This document shows, piece by piece, positions 10,534 through 22,049 of a stretch of DNA of 64,000 bases. The translations under genes and the position numbers were made by a program. The notes under the pieces were generated by a model. The model saw nothing but the letters and a program-made list of their open reading frames with translations. It had not been told where the DNA came from and did no database searches. Every line of letters starts with the position of its first letter. Within the stretch, counting starts at the first letter, position 1. This DNA is from Diplolepis rosae (Eukaryota; Arthropoda; Insecta; Hymenoptera; Diplolepididae), in contig JAPYXD010000555.1 in the NCBI GenBank assembly GCA_030998225.1, positions 7,688,001-7,752,000 on the forward strand. Direction: 5' to 3'.

Positions 10534-11464
10534 CCCAAGTAACACAGAATCATCTATTAGACGTCTAAAACAGCTTTTTGAGAAAAACGGGAGAGCTCTA
10601 GAAGACGTTCCGATTTTCCGCCGAAAGTGCTATTAGACGTCTAGTAGAGCCCAAATTGGCCGCTAATTCAACTATTTTTGGCGTCTAGAAGACGATCGAA
10701 AAGAAGCATCTACAAGACGTCCTTATGTCGTCTTTTAGAGGAGTGTCATTCGATGAGTTTTAGATTGTTTGAAGAGCTCTGTTAGAGGTCGCGATAATCT
10801 ATTCTACAAGACGTTACGAAAATCGTCTTTTAGACAAAAATTAAAAACTCTGCTAGAACAGTTAAATAAATATTTCCTAGAGCTCTAGGTTGAGTGCTCT
10901 AGAAGAGGTATGAAAAATTGTATTTTAGATATTAAAAAATGGGATAAAAGTGATACTTTTACTGTTATTTTAGATATCGGTCTTAAGAGAAATATTTGTA
11001 CTGCATTTTTCGACTTTTATTTGTAAAAAATCTCATGTAAAAATATCACTTTTAGCCCATTTATAATATCTATTATACAATTTTTCATACCTCTTCTAGA
11101 GCTCTTAACCTAGAGCTCTAGGAAATATTTATTTAACTGTTCTAGCAGAGTTTTTAATTTTTTTCTAAAAGACGATTTTCGTAACGTCTTGTAGAATAGA
11201 TTATCGCGAGCTCTAACAGAGCTCTTCAAACAATCTAAAACTCATCGAATGACACTCCTCTAAAAGACGACATAAGGACGTCTTGTAGATGCTTCTTTTC
11301 GATCGTCTTCTAGACGCCAAAAATAGTTGAATTAGCGGCCAATTTGGGCTCTACTAGACGTCTAATAGCACTTTCGGCGGAAAATCGGAACGTTATCTAG
11401 AGCTCTCCCGTTTTTCTCAAAAAGCTGTTTTAGACGTCTAATAGATGATCCTGTGTTACTTGGG
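10534..11464. mobile_element. 931-bp near-perfect palindromic element, CCCAAGTAACACAG ends
   Basis: Left end CCCAAGTAACACAGAATCAT and right end ATGATCCTGTGTTACTTGGG are inverted copies, and the match continues through arms of roughly 430 bp. The centre (about 10960-11040) is the loop. The arms are packed with self-complementary words such as TAGACGTCTA and AGAGCTCT. No transposase and no clear target duplication. Outside it a second inverted pair (AGATGCTCATTTTGAATTAT at 10496, inverse near 11715-11740) frames the element, so it is nested in a still larger palindrome. Confidence 0.75.
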
Positions 11465-11764
11465 AAGTGTAACTCCTACAAAACTTAATGAATTGCCGCC
11501 ATTTATTTTGCATTTTGTTTGTTATTGTATGGACTCATTGATAAAATATTATTTGGCCCGAAAGTGTGTGTAAAAAATTATTTTTCTGGCATTGACGGTA
11601 AAATTTTTAAAAAAATTTCTAAATTACATATTTATTTTTTCGTTCAAATTTTTTTGAGTGAAATAATAAGACGTTGGGTTGTGAAGGTAAAATTTGTTAA
11701 AAAGATTGGTTTGAATGCATAATTCAAAATGAGCATCTTGAAAACTTGAAATCTTGAACTCGCA

Positions 11765-11860
11765 ACTTTGAGCGCGCCTAGGGCGCGCGATTCGATCGTC
11801 GCGCTTCGCGCTCCGTTCTTTCTGGACCTCGCGCTTCGCGCTCGGTCCTGTGCTCTTCGC
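11765..11860. repeat. GC-rich cluster of CGCGCTTCGCGCTC words
   Basis: Contains GCGCGCCTAGGGCGCGCG and two copies of TCGCGCTTCGCGCTC. The same word recurs at about 12045 and, inverted, at about 3555. Sharply different from the AT-rich surroundings. It belongs to the dispersed repeat family of copies A and B. Confidence 0.6.
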
Positions 11861-11944
11861 ATACGTTTAAGTTTATTTCTTATAATTTAATACTGAAGCT
11901 CAAACCAACTTAATGATATTAAAGATGATGTAAATTAGTCATTT

Positions 11945-12790
11945 TCTCAAATTCACTAAGTTTCTTTTTCAGATTAAGTGAAACAGGAAATTCAATTTAC
12001 TTAAGGCTCTATCGGCCTTAAGGAATACATTCTCATCATGACACTCGCGCTTCGCGCTCGATTTTCTGTATGCATTTTTGTAACTTTTTAATAAATTACA
12101 TGATTATTGATAAATTTATTTTCTTCCAAATCTTTTAAAAAGGAAAAACAATCGTAGACTTTATTTAAGGAAATGATTTTGCAGAACAACGCTTATTTCA
12201 TATCACATATTTTGGTGAAAAAAATCGAATTTATTTAATATTAAAAATCAAAACATAAAATATACATCCTGTCGAGAAATTTATCGATAAGAATGTGTAG
12301 ACCTTATTTAGCCAAACAATTTTCATCTCAAAGTTTTTTTTGAATCTCACATATTTTGTCTAAAAAATGGAATTTTTGAATTTTAATCGTATTTTTTGGA
12401 ATTGAAACGAAAAATATATGTTTTATCAGAAACTGTGTGAGACAAAACTTGTAAATCTTTTTGAAACTAACAACTTTGTATTCTTACGTTTTTTCTTATT
12501 TTACATATTATTGTTAAAAAATTGAATTTTGGATTTTCAATAGTTTTTTTTTTTTTAATTAAAAAGAAAAATATGCATCTTATGAAAAAATGTTACAATT
12601 CAAATTTGTAGGACTTTATTTATTCAATAATATTGCATCATAACGTTTTTTCGTATCTAGTATAATTTAACTGGAAAATGGAATTTTGATATTGACTTTT
12701 TTCGAATTTGAATATGCTGTAACGTTTCTAATTTTGATTTGATCAAAAAATGTTATCAGGATAATTTGTAGAGATTTATGAGCACTATCT
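11945..12790 (+). repeat. Dispersed repeat with GCGCTTCGCGC motif, copy B
   Basis: Inverted partner of 2945-3668, sharing the CTTAAGGC..GGCCTTAAGG pair, the GACACTCGCGCTTCGCGCTC block and the TAGAGATTTATGAGCACTAT block. Non-coding. Confidence 0.6.
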
Positions 12791-12849
12791 AAAACCAGTA
12801 TTATAATTTTTGATTTTTTAAAAAAATTATTTTCAAAAACACAAAAGTA

Positions 12850-13110
12850 GTGCTCAATCCCTCAATTTTGATTGGATGTGGCTGGTTAACGAACTTGTCC
12901 TTACTTTTTCGGCTCCGATAAAGTGTATCAAAGCTCAATTCAATCTGATAATTCTATCGAGAGTTATGCCGCACACGACCTACAGACAGACAGACAGACA
13001 CTTTCGTAAAAACCATTTTTTCTGACTCAGGGGATCTCAAAACGTAAAGATTTGATGAAAATTTCGAAAGTCATTTTTCACATAAAACCAATACCTTCTC
13101 ATCCATGATG
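12850..13110 (+). repeat. Repeat tail with (CAGA)n microsatellite
   Basis: A run ACAGACAGACAGACAGACAC (about 12980-13000) is followed by TTTCGTAAAAACCATTTTTT, CTGACTCAGG and CTCAAAACG. I recall very similar text scattered through many arthropod genomes, but could not search. Probably the end of the copy-B repeat. Confidence 0.5.
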
Positions 13111-13120
13111 AGAATGTAAA

Positions 13121-13330
13121 AATACGTTTCCACTAATATTGCACCAATAACGTTTTCTCTGGATTTGAAAGGAAACAAAATTTTTGACCACTTTTACTTG
13201 GACGATTTGAAATGAAAATGTCCAGAAACGAAACTTCTTATCAATAATAAATTATTGAGAAGGATTTGTTCAATGATAATATTTTTATTCAAAAAGGGTT
13301 ATTGTCTTCATTATACTAAATATCATTATG
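13121..13330 (-). repeat. Inverse single copy of the 9.44-10.43 kb tandem unit
   Basis: Contains TGACCACTTTTACTTGGACG, GAAACGAAACTTCTTATCAA and AAAAGGGTTATTGTC, reverse complements of unit blocks of the 9.44-10.43 kb array. The two loci form the outermost inverted arms of a 3.9-kb nested structure. Confidence 0.7.
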
Positions 13331-14191
13331 TTGTGCCAAAACTAAGACAAATATTTGATTGAATAAACAAAATTTCTGTTAGTTCAACGATAGTATTTTG
13401 TTGTTATACTCAAAGCAAAATGTTTGATTAATAAAAAAATATTATTTTATTACTCATCAATATTCTTTCGTTAGTAAAATTTGATTGTCCCAAACCAAAT
13501 ATTTTAATGCTTCTTATCAATTTTGATTATTCATTATATTTATCAAAAAATTTTGACAAGTCAATACTTTGTGAATTCAACAAAACGATTTCGTTCAATG
13601 AACAAATTTTTTTTAAGTGAAGTCATTTTGTTTTCAAACGTCCTTTATTTTTCCCTTTTTATAAAATCTTTCAAATGTAGAAAGAGCACTCGATGACAGC
13701 CATAAATGTAAAAGATGCTAGGCAATTAAATATATCCTTCGTTTTCGATTAGGCTAAAATCCCGTTTTTATTTGTATGATAATTGCAGCACTCATCTAGT
13801 GGAAACTTTTATTCTGGGCTTCTAATTAATTTAAGTGCTCTGTAGATACTTATTACGGAATAACACGATTAATGATGGTTTTATTACACAGGTTGAAATA
13901 GTAAAATTAGTGTTTTCTCAATCAAAATAGAAAACATGCAAAAAATATTTAAAAATATTAATAAAAGATGTTAAAAGCTGTTGATTGGGAAAAATAAAAG
14001 CAAATGATATTTTCAAGCCCTATGCAATCAATTACTAAATTGAAGTACAATTAAAAGTTTAAAAAGTTTGCAAATTTTCAAGTAATAAATAATTTAATAA
14101 TTAAATCTTAATAAAAATATGTAAATTGCATCACTAGTTGGTATTAATTACATCAGAATATATTTAAAAATAAATAATTTATAAAAAAAAC

Positions 14192-14265
14192 TGGCCCATG
14201 AGGGGATCGAACCCGCGACCTTCGCGTTATTAGCACGACGCTCTAACCAACTGAGCTAATGGGCC
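14192..14265 (-). tRNA. tRNA-Ile (anticodon AAT)
   Basis: On the minus strand the 74 nt fold as a full cloverleaf: acceptor GGCCCAT/ATGGGCC with discriminator A, D arm AGCTCAGTTGGTTAGAGC, anticodon loop CTAATAA between TCGTG and CGCGA (anticodon at 14229-14231), T arm CGCGGGTTCGATCCCCTCAT region with an intact B box. The A in the wobble place would become inosine, as in the standard eukaryotic tRNA-Ile. The 3' CCA is not encoded and there is no intron. A T run follows on the transcribed strand (14172-14190 region reads as AAAAAAAA on plus), fitting Pol III termination. Confidence 0.95.
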
Positions 14266-14299
14266 AAGTCGAAATTGGTTTCTTAAAAACAGTATTTGA

Positions 14300-15140
14300 A
14301 GTAAAAAAAAAATTTCATTAATATTTATACAAATTTGTATCAATAACTGATTTATACAAAATATGAAAAATTAATATTGTAAAACTAAAACTGACACTTA
14401 GAACCGATTGTGAAATGGCGTTTATAAAAATGAAGTTATCAATAGATTCAAAAAATTTTAATTTTCAGGTTATTACATATATTATTACATATTGTTACAT
14501 AATATAAATGAACTGAAGAAAAAGACTTTACCGATATTGCTGTACTGACTGTGAATATCGATGAGATAGAGTCCTGTCACGGAATTCAATCTATCTATGG
14601 TAAAATAAATACCTCGTTTTCTACGTTGATCTAATCTTGCTGCCTTGACAAGATTTGGAACGTAATTAGGTATTCGAAGTCGGATATGGTCGGATAGGGG
14701 AAATCCAAGATGTCTATTTGCCGGCAGAGATTGATACGTAATTTACTCTAGGCAGATTTCTAGCTATTTTTCAGCAAAAATGTATTGCCTCATTATTTTT
14801 ATAACATAATAATTAAAAATCACTTTTTATTTTTAAATCTATATCAACGATAGGTGTAATTAATATATTAATAGGTAATCATTTTTAAACTGGTTATCCT
14901 AGCAAAGTTTATGTACCAGTAAACGATAATGTCCTGAGAGGAAATTATTTTACCAACGGAACGTAACGTCACATTCAGTACAATTTTGTATTGCGAAAAT
15001 TAGGTTATGGTGAGGTAATTTACATCGCGTAATAAAGGAAGAACCTAAGGACGTAAAATACCTTGTAAATTAATGCAATGCACCATGTAATTCACCTGAG
15101 ATATTTTATTTATTAAATCCTGATTGCTATGAAAAACACA
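14300..15140. other. AT-rich DNA, no gene seen
   Basis: No convincing exon, repeat or RNA gene recognised. Confidence 0.4.
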
Positions 15141-15149
15141 AAGCATGAG

Positions 15150-15399
15150 AAGTGTGAGTGGCGTGGGTAAGAGCGAGTAAGATTCACAAAAGCCACCTGT
15201 CGCACGCATGCGCTCATTGGCATAACACCTTCACTGTATTGTGTAAACTCGATGTGTTAACCAAAATGGCGATCATACTGACAGTTCTTAGTTCGTATAC
15301 TTCGTATCAGTTCTCTCTTGTTTTCGCACTCGTGAACCTCGTGTATCGTGTGATTATGTGAAAAACGAGTCTATCAAAAGACAGTTATCAACAAACTCG
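15150..15399 (+). promoter_or_regulatory. Possible promoter and non-coding first exon
   Basis: This stretch is much richer in G and C than its surroundings and ends AACTCG|GTGAGT, a strong 5' splice site (donor GT at 15400-15401). An arthropod initiator-like TCAGT lies at 15307-15311. No convincing long frame is present, so it would be a 5' UTR exon. The next downstream gene on this strand starts its coding at 27940, just after an acceptor-like TGTTATAG at about 27921, so a 12.5-kb first intron could link them. This link is inference; RNA data are needed. Confidence 0.35.
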
Positions 15400-15419
15400 G
15401 TGAGTGAAGTGCTATGTTA

Positions 15420-16600
15420 TTTTTTTTTTGCGATTTATGCTCAATCCTTTAAAAAGGTTAAAAAAAACAAATATACTGATGTTCCTGTAGTGCAGGGCAA
15501 CTTCGCTTGAATACCCTTCAAATATAAGAACGACTGGTTGTTTTAGTATAGCTTGTATTTTAAGAATAAATGTTCTTTTGAGTGGGTTTAATTTTAGAAG
15601 CTGACAATTAAAATACACCCTTTGAAGTTTGACAGGTGAGATCCCTTATTTGATTAGGAGAGGGTTTTAAAATCAATGCGAGACTATCGCTTTTACTTCA
15701 GGTGAACATATTTGTTCATGATAATAAAGATTTACTTCAGATTATTTATTTTTGTATTATCATCTTTACTTTTGGAATTAAAAAAAACATTTTTTTTGAG
15801 GTTAATAGAAATTGATGCTGACATTTTGAATAAATTTCGGAGCAAGTTTGGCTTCTGTGTATTATTTTTCCAACGATTTAGTAATTTATTTATGTCCAAT
15901 AAAGAAAAGAAAAACGTATAAATATACAATAAAGCTTTTTGTAAGAAATTTTATTGCGTTCAATTTTAAACTGAAAAAGTAAAAAGTTAAAGAACTATAG
16001 AGTAAATGTTTCATCCAAATGATTTTTATACTTTTCCTAATCAAGCATGAAAAACTGCACCATATTTTGAACTTAAATATTTTTTCTATAAACAAGTAGT
16101 TCATTAATTCATCGATTAAATATAAATCTGGTAATGATAATTATAAAATATGTTAGTAGTTCAAGATTATGTAGCAGAACTTCGTGTATTTAATTGCACA
16201 TGTTTTAAAAATACATTTCCATTTTTCACACGGCATGTTAAGGTACTATAACGATAGAAATGATTATTTCCATAAACTCGGCTAATGTTTCTGTAATCTG
16301 TTAATCGAGCACACGCCTACAGAATATAAGTTGAATGCGGTAATTAGATATTTACGCGGAATACTAATCATACACTATATATCAATTTTATAATTATTCA
16401 GTCTGGGCACGTGTTCCATTGATCTCTTTTCTTCCCTTAATAAATCAATACTATATGTATAGAAATAATAATATTCAAATGTAAGATTTTACGAAAGGTC
16501 ATTTCCGTTTTTTTTTCAATATAGCGTTTCTGGCAACAATATTATCTAGTTTTTTTGACTAATTTTTTAATCTGCAAAAAATATTTTTATAACTATGGCT
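15420..16600. other. AT-rich DNA, no gene seen
   Basis: Only short chance frames on both strands; no repeat recognised. Confidence 0.4.
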
Positions 16601-16682
16601 CTTGATGTCTATAGGAAAGGTTATAAGGTCGTTCGAAATCCCTTTTTCCCAAGTGGGGTTCTTTCCCTTGACGAAATCAATG

Positions 16683-16755
16683 GGTCCTGTGGCGCAACGG
16701 ATAACGCGTCTGACTACGGATCAGAAGATTCCAGGTTCGAATCCTGGCAGGATCG
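16683..16755 (+). tRNA. tRNA-Arg (anticodon ACG)
   Basis: The 73 nt form a full cloverleaf: acceptor GGTCCTG/CAGGATC (one G-T pair), D arm with GCGCAACGGATAACGC, anticodon loop CTACGGA between CTGA-type stem halves (anticodon 16716-16718), T arm CCAGGTTCGAATCCTGG with a perfect B box. No intron, no encoded CCA. A long T run directly follows (about 16760-16772), the expected Pol III terminator. Confidence 0.95.
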
Positions 16756-16799
16756 ACTTTAATTTTTTTTTTCACTCAAATTTACACAACATACTCTTA

Positions 16800-17540
16800 G
16801 TAAGAAGTAATTAATTCATTAATATTTTTATTCACGTTGAATAACTTATGCTTTACTGAGGCAAAGATTAAGAAAAATTAATTAATAGGCTATTTATTTT
16901 TTCTTGAAGATTAAAAAGATTCATGTAAATTGAAATTGGCACAGGTGTAATCAATAAGGAAGTGGAACTGCATTGCTCATTAGTGATTTTTTGGACTTTC
17001 GATTCAATTTAAACTTAAACATAAGATGTCTAATGAATAGTCGACATGTCTATTTTTAGCTCAGAGCTTCTTATAAGCGAGCTTATAACACAGACATATA
17101 ACGAACTCATGAGAGTATGTAAAGGAATTTCTTAGCAGGCACAAAATATGCAAATAGTCGATGAAAATGCGCTTCTGAAAATAGTGCACTTTTCTATTAT
17201 ATTTGTGCAAGACATTTCATCAAATTTATAACCTATAAGGGCATTTTCAAAGCGAGTTCCATTTTAATAATTTAATTTTTCTTGCTGATCGGTTGATTTA
17301 AATGGGTTTTACGTCCAAAAATTTCTTATACGCATAGACCAGTACAGGAAAATATTTTCAGACAGTTTGCAAATTTTATTTATTCTTAGATACGAAAAAA
17401 TTTTGATCTTTGGAATTTTAATCATTTTAAATTCATGTATTATTTGCAAAATTATAAAGAATTCAAACTAAAAGTTAATAGATTTGAAAATTATTAGCCT
17501 TTGAGACTTAAGAATCTGAAAGATTGAGAAAATTTTTAAA
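16800..17540. other. AT-rich DNA, no gene seen
   Basis: Nothing recognisable beyond chance frames. Confidence 0.4.
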
Positions 17541-17551
17541 TAGAAATCTTC

Positions 17552-17931
17552 CCTAGCGAAATTATCGGATTGAGATTAATTCCAAGTCAATCAGAACTAT
17601 TCCGATTCATTCCGATATCTGTATCCGAGCTAATGCGAATCATTCCGAACCAATCCGAAAGACGTTTTGTATCTCGTTTGATGAAAAACGGTCAAAAATC
17701 AATCCGACTTAATCCGATTAATTCCGAGACATCAATCCAAATGAATCCGAACCAATCCGAAACCAAGTTAGCAATCTAGATCAATCCGATCTCGGATTTA
17801 TCCAAACCGAATACAAAACGTCTTTCGGATTGGTTCGGAATGATTCGCATTGGCTCGGATACAGATATCGAAATGCATCGGAATAGTTCTGATTGACTTG
17901 GAATGAATCTCAATCCGATACTTTCATCAGG
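17552..17931. repeat. Palindromic MITE, AATCCGA family, copy 1
   Basis: Left end CCTAGCGAAATTATCGGATT and right end AATCCGATACTTTCATCAGG are inverted partners. The arms are rich in TTCCGA/TCGGAA and share TGTATCCGAGC and TTTTGTATCTCGTTTGATGA with the copies at 18459 and 56624. The inverted match extends outward by TAGAAATC on both sides. Confidence 0.75.
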
Positions 17932-18458
17932 ATTTCTATTCTGAAAATAACTCAAACCTTAAAGTTAAATGAAGCAATTGAAGTTTTACTGGGAATAACT
18001 TTAAGACTCGAAGTTATTTAGGTAGAAACTGAATTTTGTTTATGAAAATGAGAATTAAAAATAATTGAAATGAGCTTTGAAAATAACTTTAACCTATTTT
18101 ACTCTTTCCATAAAGTATATTATTGTTCTAAAACCATTTTTTTTCTGGTTTTCTCTTCTTTTTTGGCATAATAAGAGTTATAAGGCCTATATTAATTCGA
18201 AACGAAAGTTGATTTTGATGTTATAAACGTTGTATAAGAGAATTGCACACTGCTTACAGATTTAAGATTGAGTTATACGTTTTGATTGATCACCAAGAGA
18301 CACGATTTTCTGATTCCATAATAGAATTTAAAGAATTGATCTAATTTACATTACTTGCAATGTAGCGAGCACTTTTAACGGAACTTTTTAACTTAATACA
18401 CAATGTGAACATTTTCAGACTACTTATCACTACTAATTGAAACAAAAAATGTCAATGA

Positions 18459-18940
18459 CCCTGGTTAAAGAATCGGATTGAAATTCATTCCGAGCGAATC
18501 AGAGCTATTCCGGAATCTGTTTCCGAACCATACCGAGTCATTCTGAACCAATCCGAAAAACATTTTGTATCTCGTTTGATGAAAGACGCCCAAAATTCAA
18601 TCCGACTTACTCTAATTCAATCCGAATGAATCCGAATCAAGTTTTCAATTCTAAATAATCCGAAATAATTTGAGCTCGGATTATTTCGGACTGAAAACTT
18701 GGTTCGGATTCATTCGGATTAATGCCTCGGATTGAATCAGATTAAGTTGGATTGATTTATGGCCGTTTTTCATCAAACGAAATACAACCCTATGCCAAAA
18801 TAACGAGAAATGACGAGAAATACAAAACGTTTTTCGGATTGGTTCGGAATGACTCAGAATGGTTCGGAAACAGATTCCGGAATGGTTCGGAATAGCTCTG
18901 ATTCGCTCGGAATGAATTTCAATAGGATACTTTCGCCAGG
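18459..18940. repeat. Palindromic MITE, AATCCGA family, copy 2
   Basis: Starts CCCTGGTTAAAGAATCGGAT and ends ATACTTTCGCCAGG. Same body words as copies 1 and 3. An insertion near 18787-18815 carries a segment also present at 24259-24287. Confidence 0.75.
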
Positions 18941-18949
18941 AGAATTAAA

Positions 18950-20400
18950 TTTAAAAATATTTGAAAATTTAACTTTGAAGACCGTGAAGGATATATAAAT
19001 ACATTGATTTGATATATGTTCTAAAAAACGTAAGACATAGATATGGATTTGTTTTGCAGTAAAAAAATTCTCATTTGAATCATCTTCGTGAGTTGTTTTT
19101 TATTAATGAATATAATTAAATAAAACCTACTTTGTGATTAGCACACCTACCTAATTACTCTAATTGAGGAATAGTTTCAAAACAGAATCATATCTTCTTC
19201 CTTTGTTAATTAAAGACAAAAAACGGTTTTTTTTTTCTTTCATTGTCATCTTTCTACCTTGAAAATCGGAGATTCAACTTATGTACCGGAAGTTACTTGT
19301 TATAGTTCGGTGCACGATGTGAAATAGTAGAGCGCATCCAAGATCATTCCTGTTTCTGCTATTTGCTCATGTCACAAGTGGACTTTAATGTTTAAAATTA
19401 TCACCATAAAAATTAAAAATACAACAAATCACGAATATCTATTAAAGTTGTACCAAAACAAATGATTATCCCCTATTAATTTTTCAATTGTTGACCGGGA
19501 AAATAATTTTCCATTCGTTGATTATCCTTTCCAACATTCACTCAACCTCTTTTCATATTATCAATAATAAAAGGGGAGTGTTATTTGGATATAATTACTC
19601 TCGTATAATTAATCGTGAATCAAATAATTGAGAATATTCTTAATTAATTAAAAATTTAAAATCAACTGGTTTAATTTTTTTGGTATTCGTTGTTCAAATT
19701 TTGGATTTCTATTTTTGTATAAAAATTCATTGGAAGTGAAGATTAGAAAAATCAATGAATAATCTTAGTTAAATAAACATGATTTTTTTCTTTATTGACA
19801 AACGAAGCTGATAGTTTCTGTGCTTGGTGGCTTGTGCCGCTTGTGACGTCTCAAAGGTACGCTAATTATCAGACCTGTAGCCTTGGGACATTAGAAGTAA
19901 TGCGTAGTAGTTCAGAATTTCATATAACAGTAAATGCATTTTCTAATTTAAAATATTCCAAAAATTTATGAAAAAGTAGATTTACTGAAATCAAAATTAA
20001 TTTCGACGAAATAGATTATTTTTATAAAATTCATTTAAAATATTAGTACAAAACTTATTTTGTAATTTGATAAATATTTAATAAAAAATCAGTAAATAAT
20101 AAAAACAGTGACAGATATAAGTTTTGATTATATGCAGTTATTCATTAAAGATTTCAGTATCTGAATAAAAAAAACAATGAGTTCCCAGCTGGATAAATTA
20201 TTCGTTCGGAGGGAAAAAGAAGGCGAAAGTAAATTATCTACGATGTAACATAATTAGCCACTTTCATTTTAGATATAAAAATAGAACACTATCTGAAAGA
20301 GACTTTGGATTCGCTTCACTGCAGTTTCTAAACTAGCTTGACTATCTGAGAGCTGGTGACTATTCACCAGAATGACGATAAACTAATTCGCAATAAATAA
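18950..20400. other. AT-rich DNA, no gene seen
   Basis: No exon, tRNA or repeat border that I can support. Confidence 0.4.
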
Positions 20401-20426
20401 CTAAATGCATCGATAAATGATTGGAA

Positions 20427-20621
20427 TCCCTTGTAGAAGAAAATAATTGGACCCGATTAGGACCGATTGATCCGATTGACCGCATTTCAAAAACATAATT
20501 GAAACCGATTTATTAATCGGATTCAAAATGGTCTCGTCTAATTGAATCCGATTAATAAATCGCTTACAATGATGTTTTTGAAATGGGGTCAATCGGTTCC
20601 AATTATTTTCTTCTACAGGGG
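20427..20621. repeat. Small palindromic MITE, CCCTTGTAGAAGAAAATAA ends
   Basis: Left end CCCTTGTAGAAGAAAATAAT and right end ATTATTTTCTTCTACAGGGG are inverted copies, with paired inner blocks TTGACCGCATTTCAAAAACA and TGTTTTTGAAATGGGGTCAA. Body words (CCGATT) resemble the AATCCGA family, but the ends differ. Confidence 0.7.
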
Positions 20622-20749
20622 ATAATTGTGCACTTAAATACACTTCCTATAAAATTTTATTTTAAACGAGCAGCTTCTTTATATTATTCCATTTTTCATT
20701 TGATTTGTCTAGATTAAATGAGTTACCAAGATTCCAAAATTTGTTCGTA

Positions 20750-20888
20750 ATTATACACATAAAAAATGTGTAGCTGGTACAAGAAAACATCGCTGTTCCA
20801 GCTATATTATTAACTATCCTAACCAAAAATACGGCTGATATAACCTAAAAAAATCCTTGTGATAGCTACACATTTTTTTCCGTGTAAT
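20750..20888. repeat. Small palindromic MITE, TTACACGGAAAAAAATG-type ends
   Basis: About 139 bp. The left end ATTATACACATAAAAAATGT pairs with the right end ACATTTTTTTCCGTGTAAT, followed inward by GTAGCTGGTAC against its partner GATAGCTAC. Confidence 0.65.
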
Positions 20889-20889
20889 G

Positions 20890-21760
20890 ATTTCTTTGAT
20901 TTCTTTGAACCGAATAATCCATTAACGCAGAGCATTTGTTTTGATAGGTGATTTTAGTTTTCATTCGACTGCGTCATAAATATCCAATAAAATGGAATAT
21001 TCTAGTCTACTGCGTAAAATCGATTAGATTAGATTAAAACCAGTCTGTTCGATCACTTTCTGAGTTAGCCGTCGACCCGAAAAGTACTGATTTGGTGACA
21101 AGTTAAGTATTGTGCCATTTTTTTGGAAAGTTAAGAAAAATTTCTGAATATTTTTTGAATTTGATAAATGATTATTAGAAATTACAGAGCACTATTAATT
21201 TTCTGATTGGAACTCTGAATGATTACAATATAATGAAATGTCCACAATAGCAGAGACTTTGAAATGTTCGATTTCTGGATTGATTTTCTCAACCGTGAAA
21301 TGTAGCAAATGCTTCTGCATTCTGCATCGGCAGTTTCTAATAATAAGAGTTGCACAAGAGCTAATAAAAAAACTAAAGGGAGCCGGTCTTGATGAAGTTG
21401 TGCATACCGAGTAATTCCAATAAGTTCGTCAAAAATATAGACTAAGACGAAGCAAGTATTCCTTTTTAAGACTGAGTGAAAAAACGGAATTAAAGACTAT
21501 AGCGTGATGGGAATCCTTAATTGTATACAGTAGTTACCTTATTCGCTTATTCTTACTATAGTTTTACAAATAGGGATTCCCTGTTTGTTCATCGAGTGAA
21601 ACTTTTATCCTTATCTCGATTGCTCTTCGTATTTGAGTCCACTTTCTCGGATTTGTCTTTTGCCATCTTTACAATTAGGTTTTTAGATCCATTACTCACT
21701 TCCGGAAACTAAGATCCAACCTAAATTAACATGTGAAAGTCTCATCAAATCGTTTTAGAT
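20890..21760. other. AT-rich DNA, no gene seen
   Basis: Short chance frames only. Confidence 0.4.
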
Positions 21761-21765
21761 GTTTT

Positions 21766-22040
21766 GCTTTCTAAATTTGAATCAGTAAAAATCTACTGAT
21801 TATAAGTGAAATTTGACCGATTCAAATAGCTAAAAATAGGTTACTGTGAATCAGTCAAATTCCACTAATTACTGAAGTGCAAATTAACTGATTTAACAGT
21901 GAAAAATACTTTTTACACTGATGAATCAATGAAAACTAACTGATTTGATAGTGAAAAAGATCATTTTCACTAATGAATCAGTAAAGGGTCAAATTACTGA
22001 TTTAATAAGTGAAAATTTGACTGATTCAGATTTAAAGAGT
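21766..22040. repeat. Palindromic MITE-like element, CTGAATCAGT family, copy 3
   Basis: Ends TTTCTAAATTTGAATCAGT and ACTGATTCAGATTTAAAGAG are inverted partners; interior of AATCAGTGAAA words as in copies 1 and 2. Confidence 0.65.
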
Positions 22041-22049
22041 GTCTTATAA

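Noticed and set aside
15158..15361. 67-codon frame in the possible first exon
   Set aside because: No recognisable domain and the region fits a 5' UTR better; coding is not supported.
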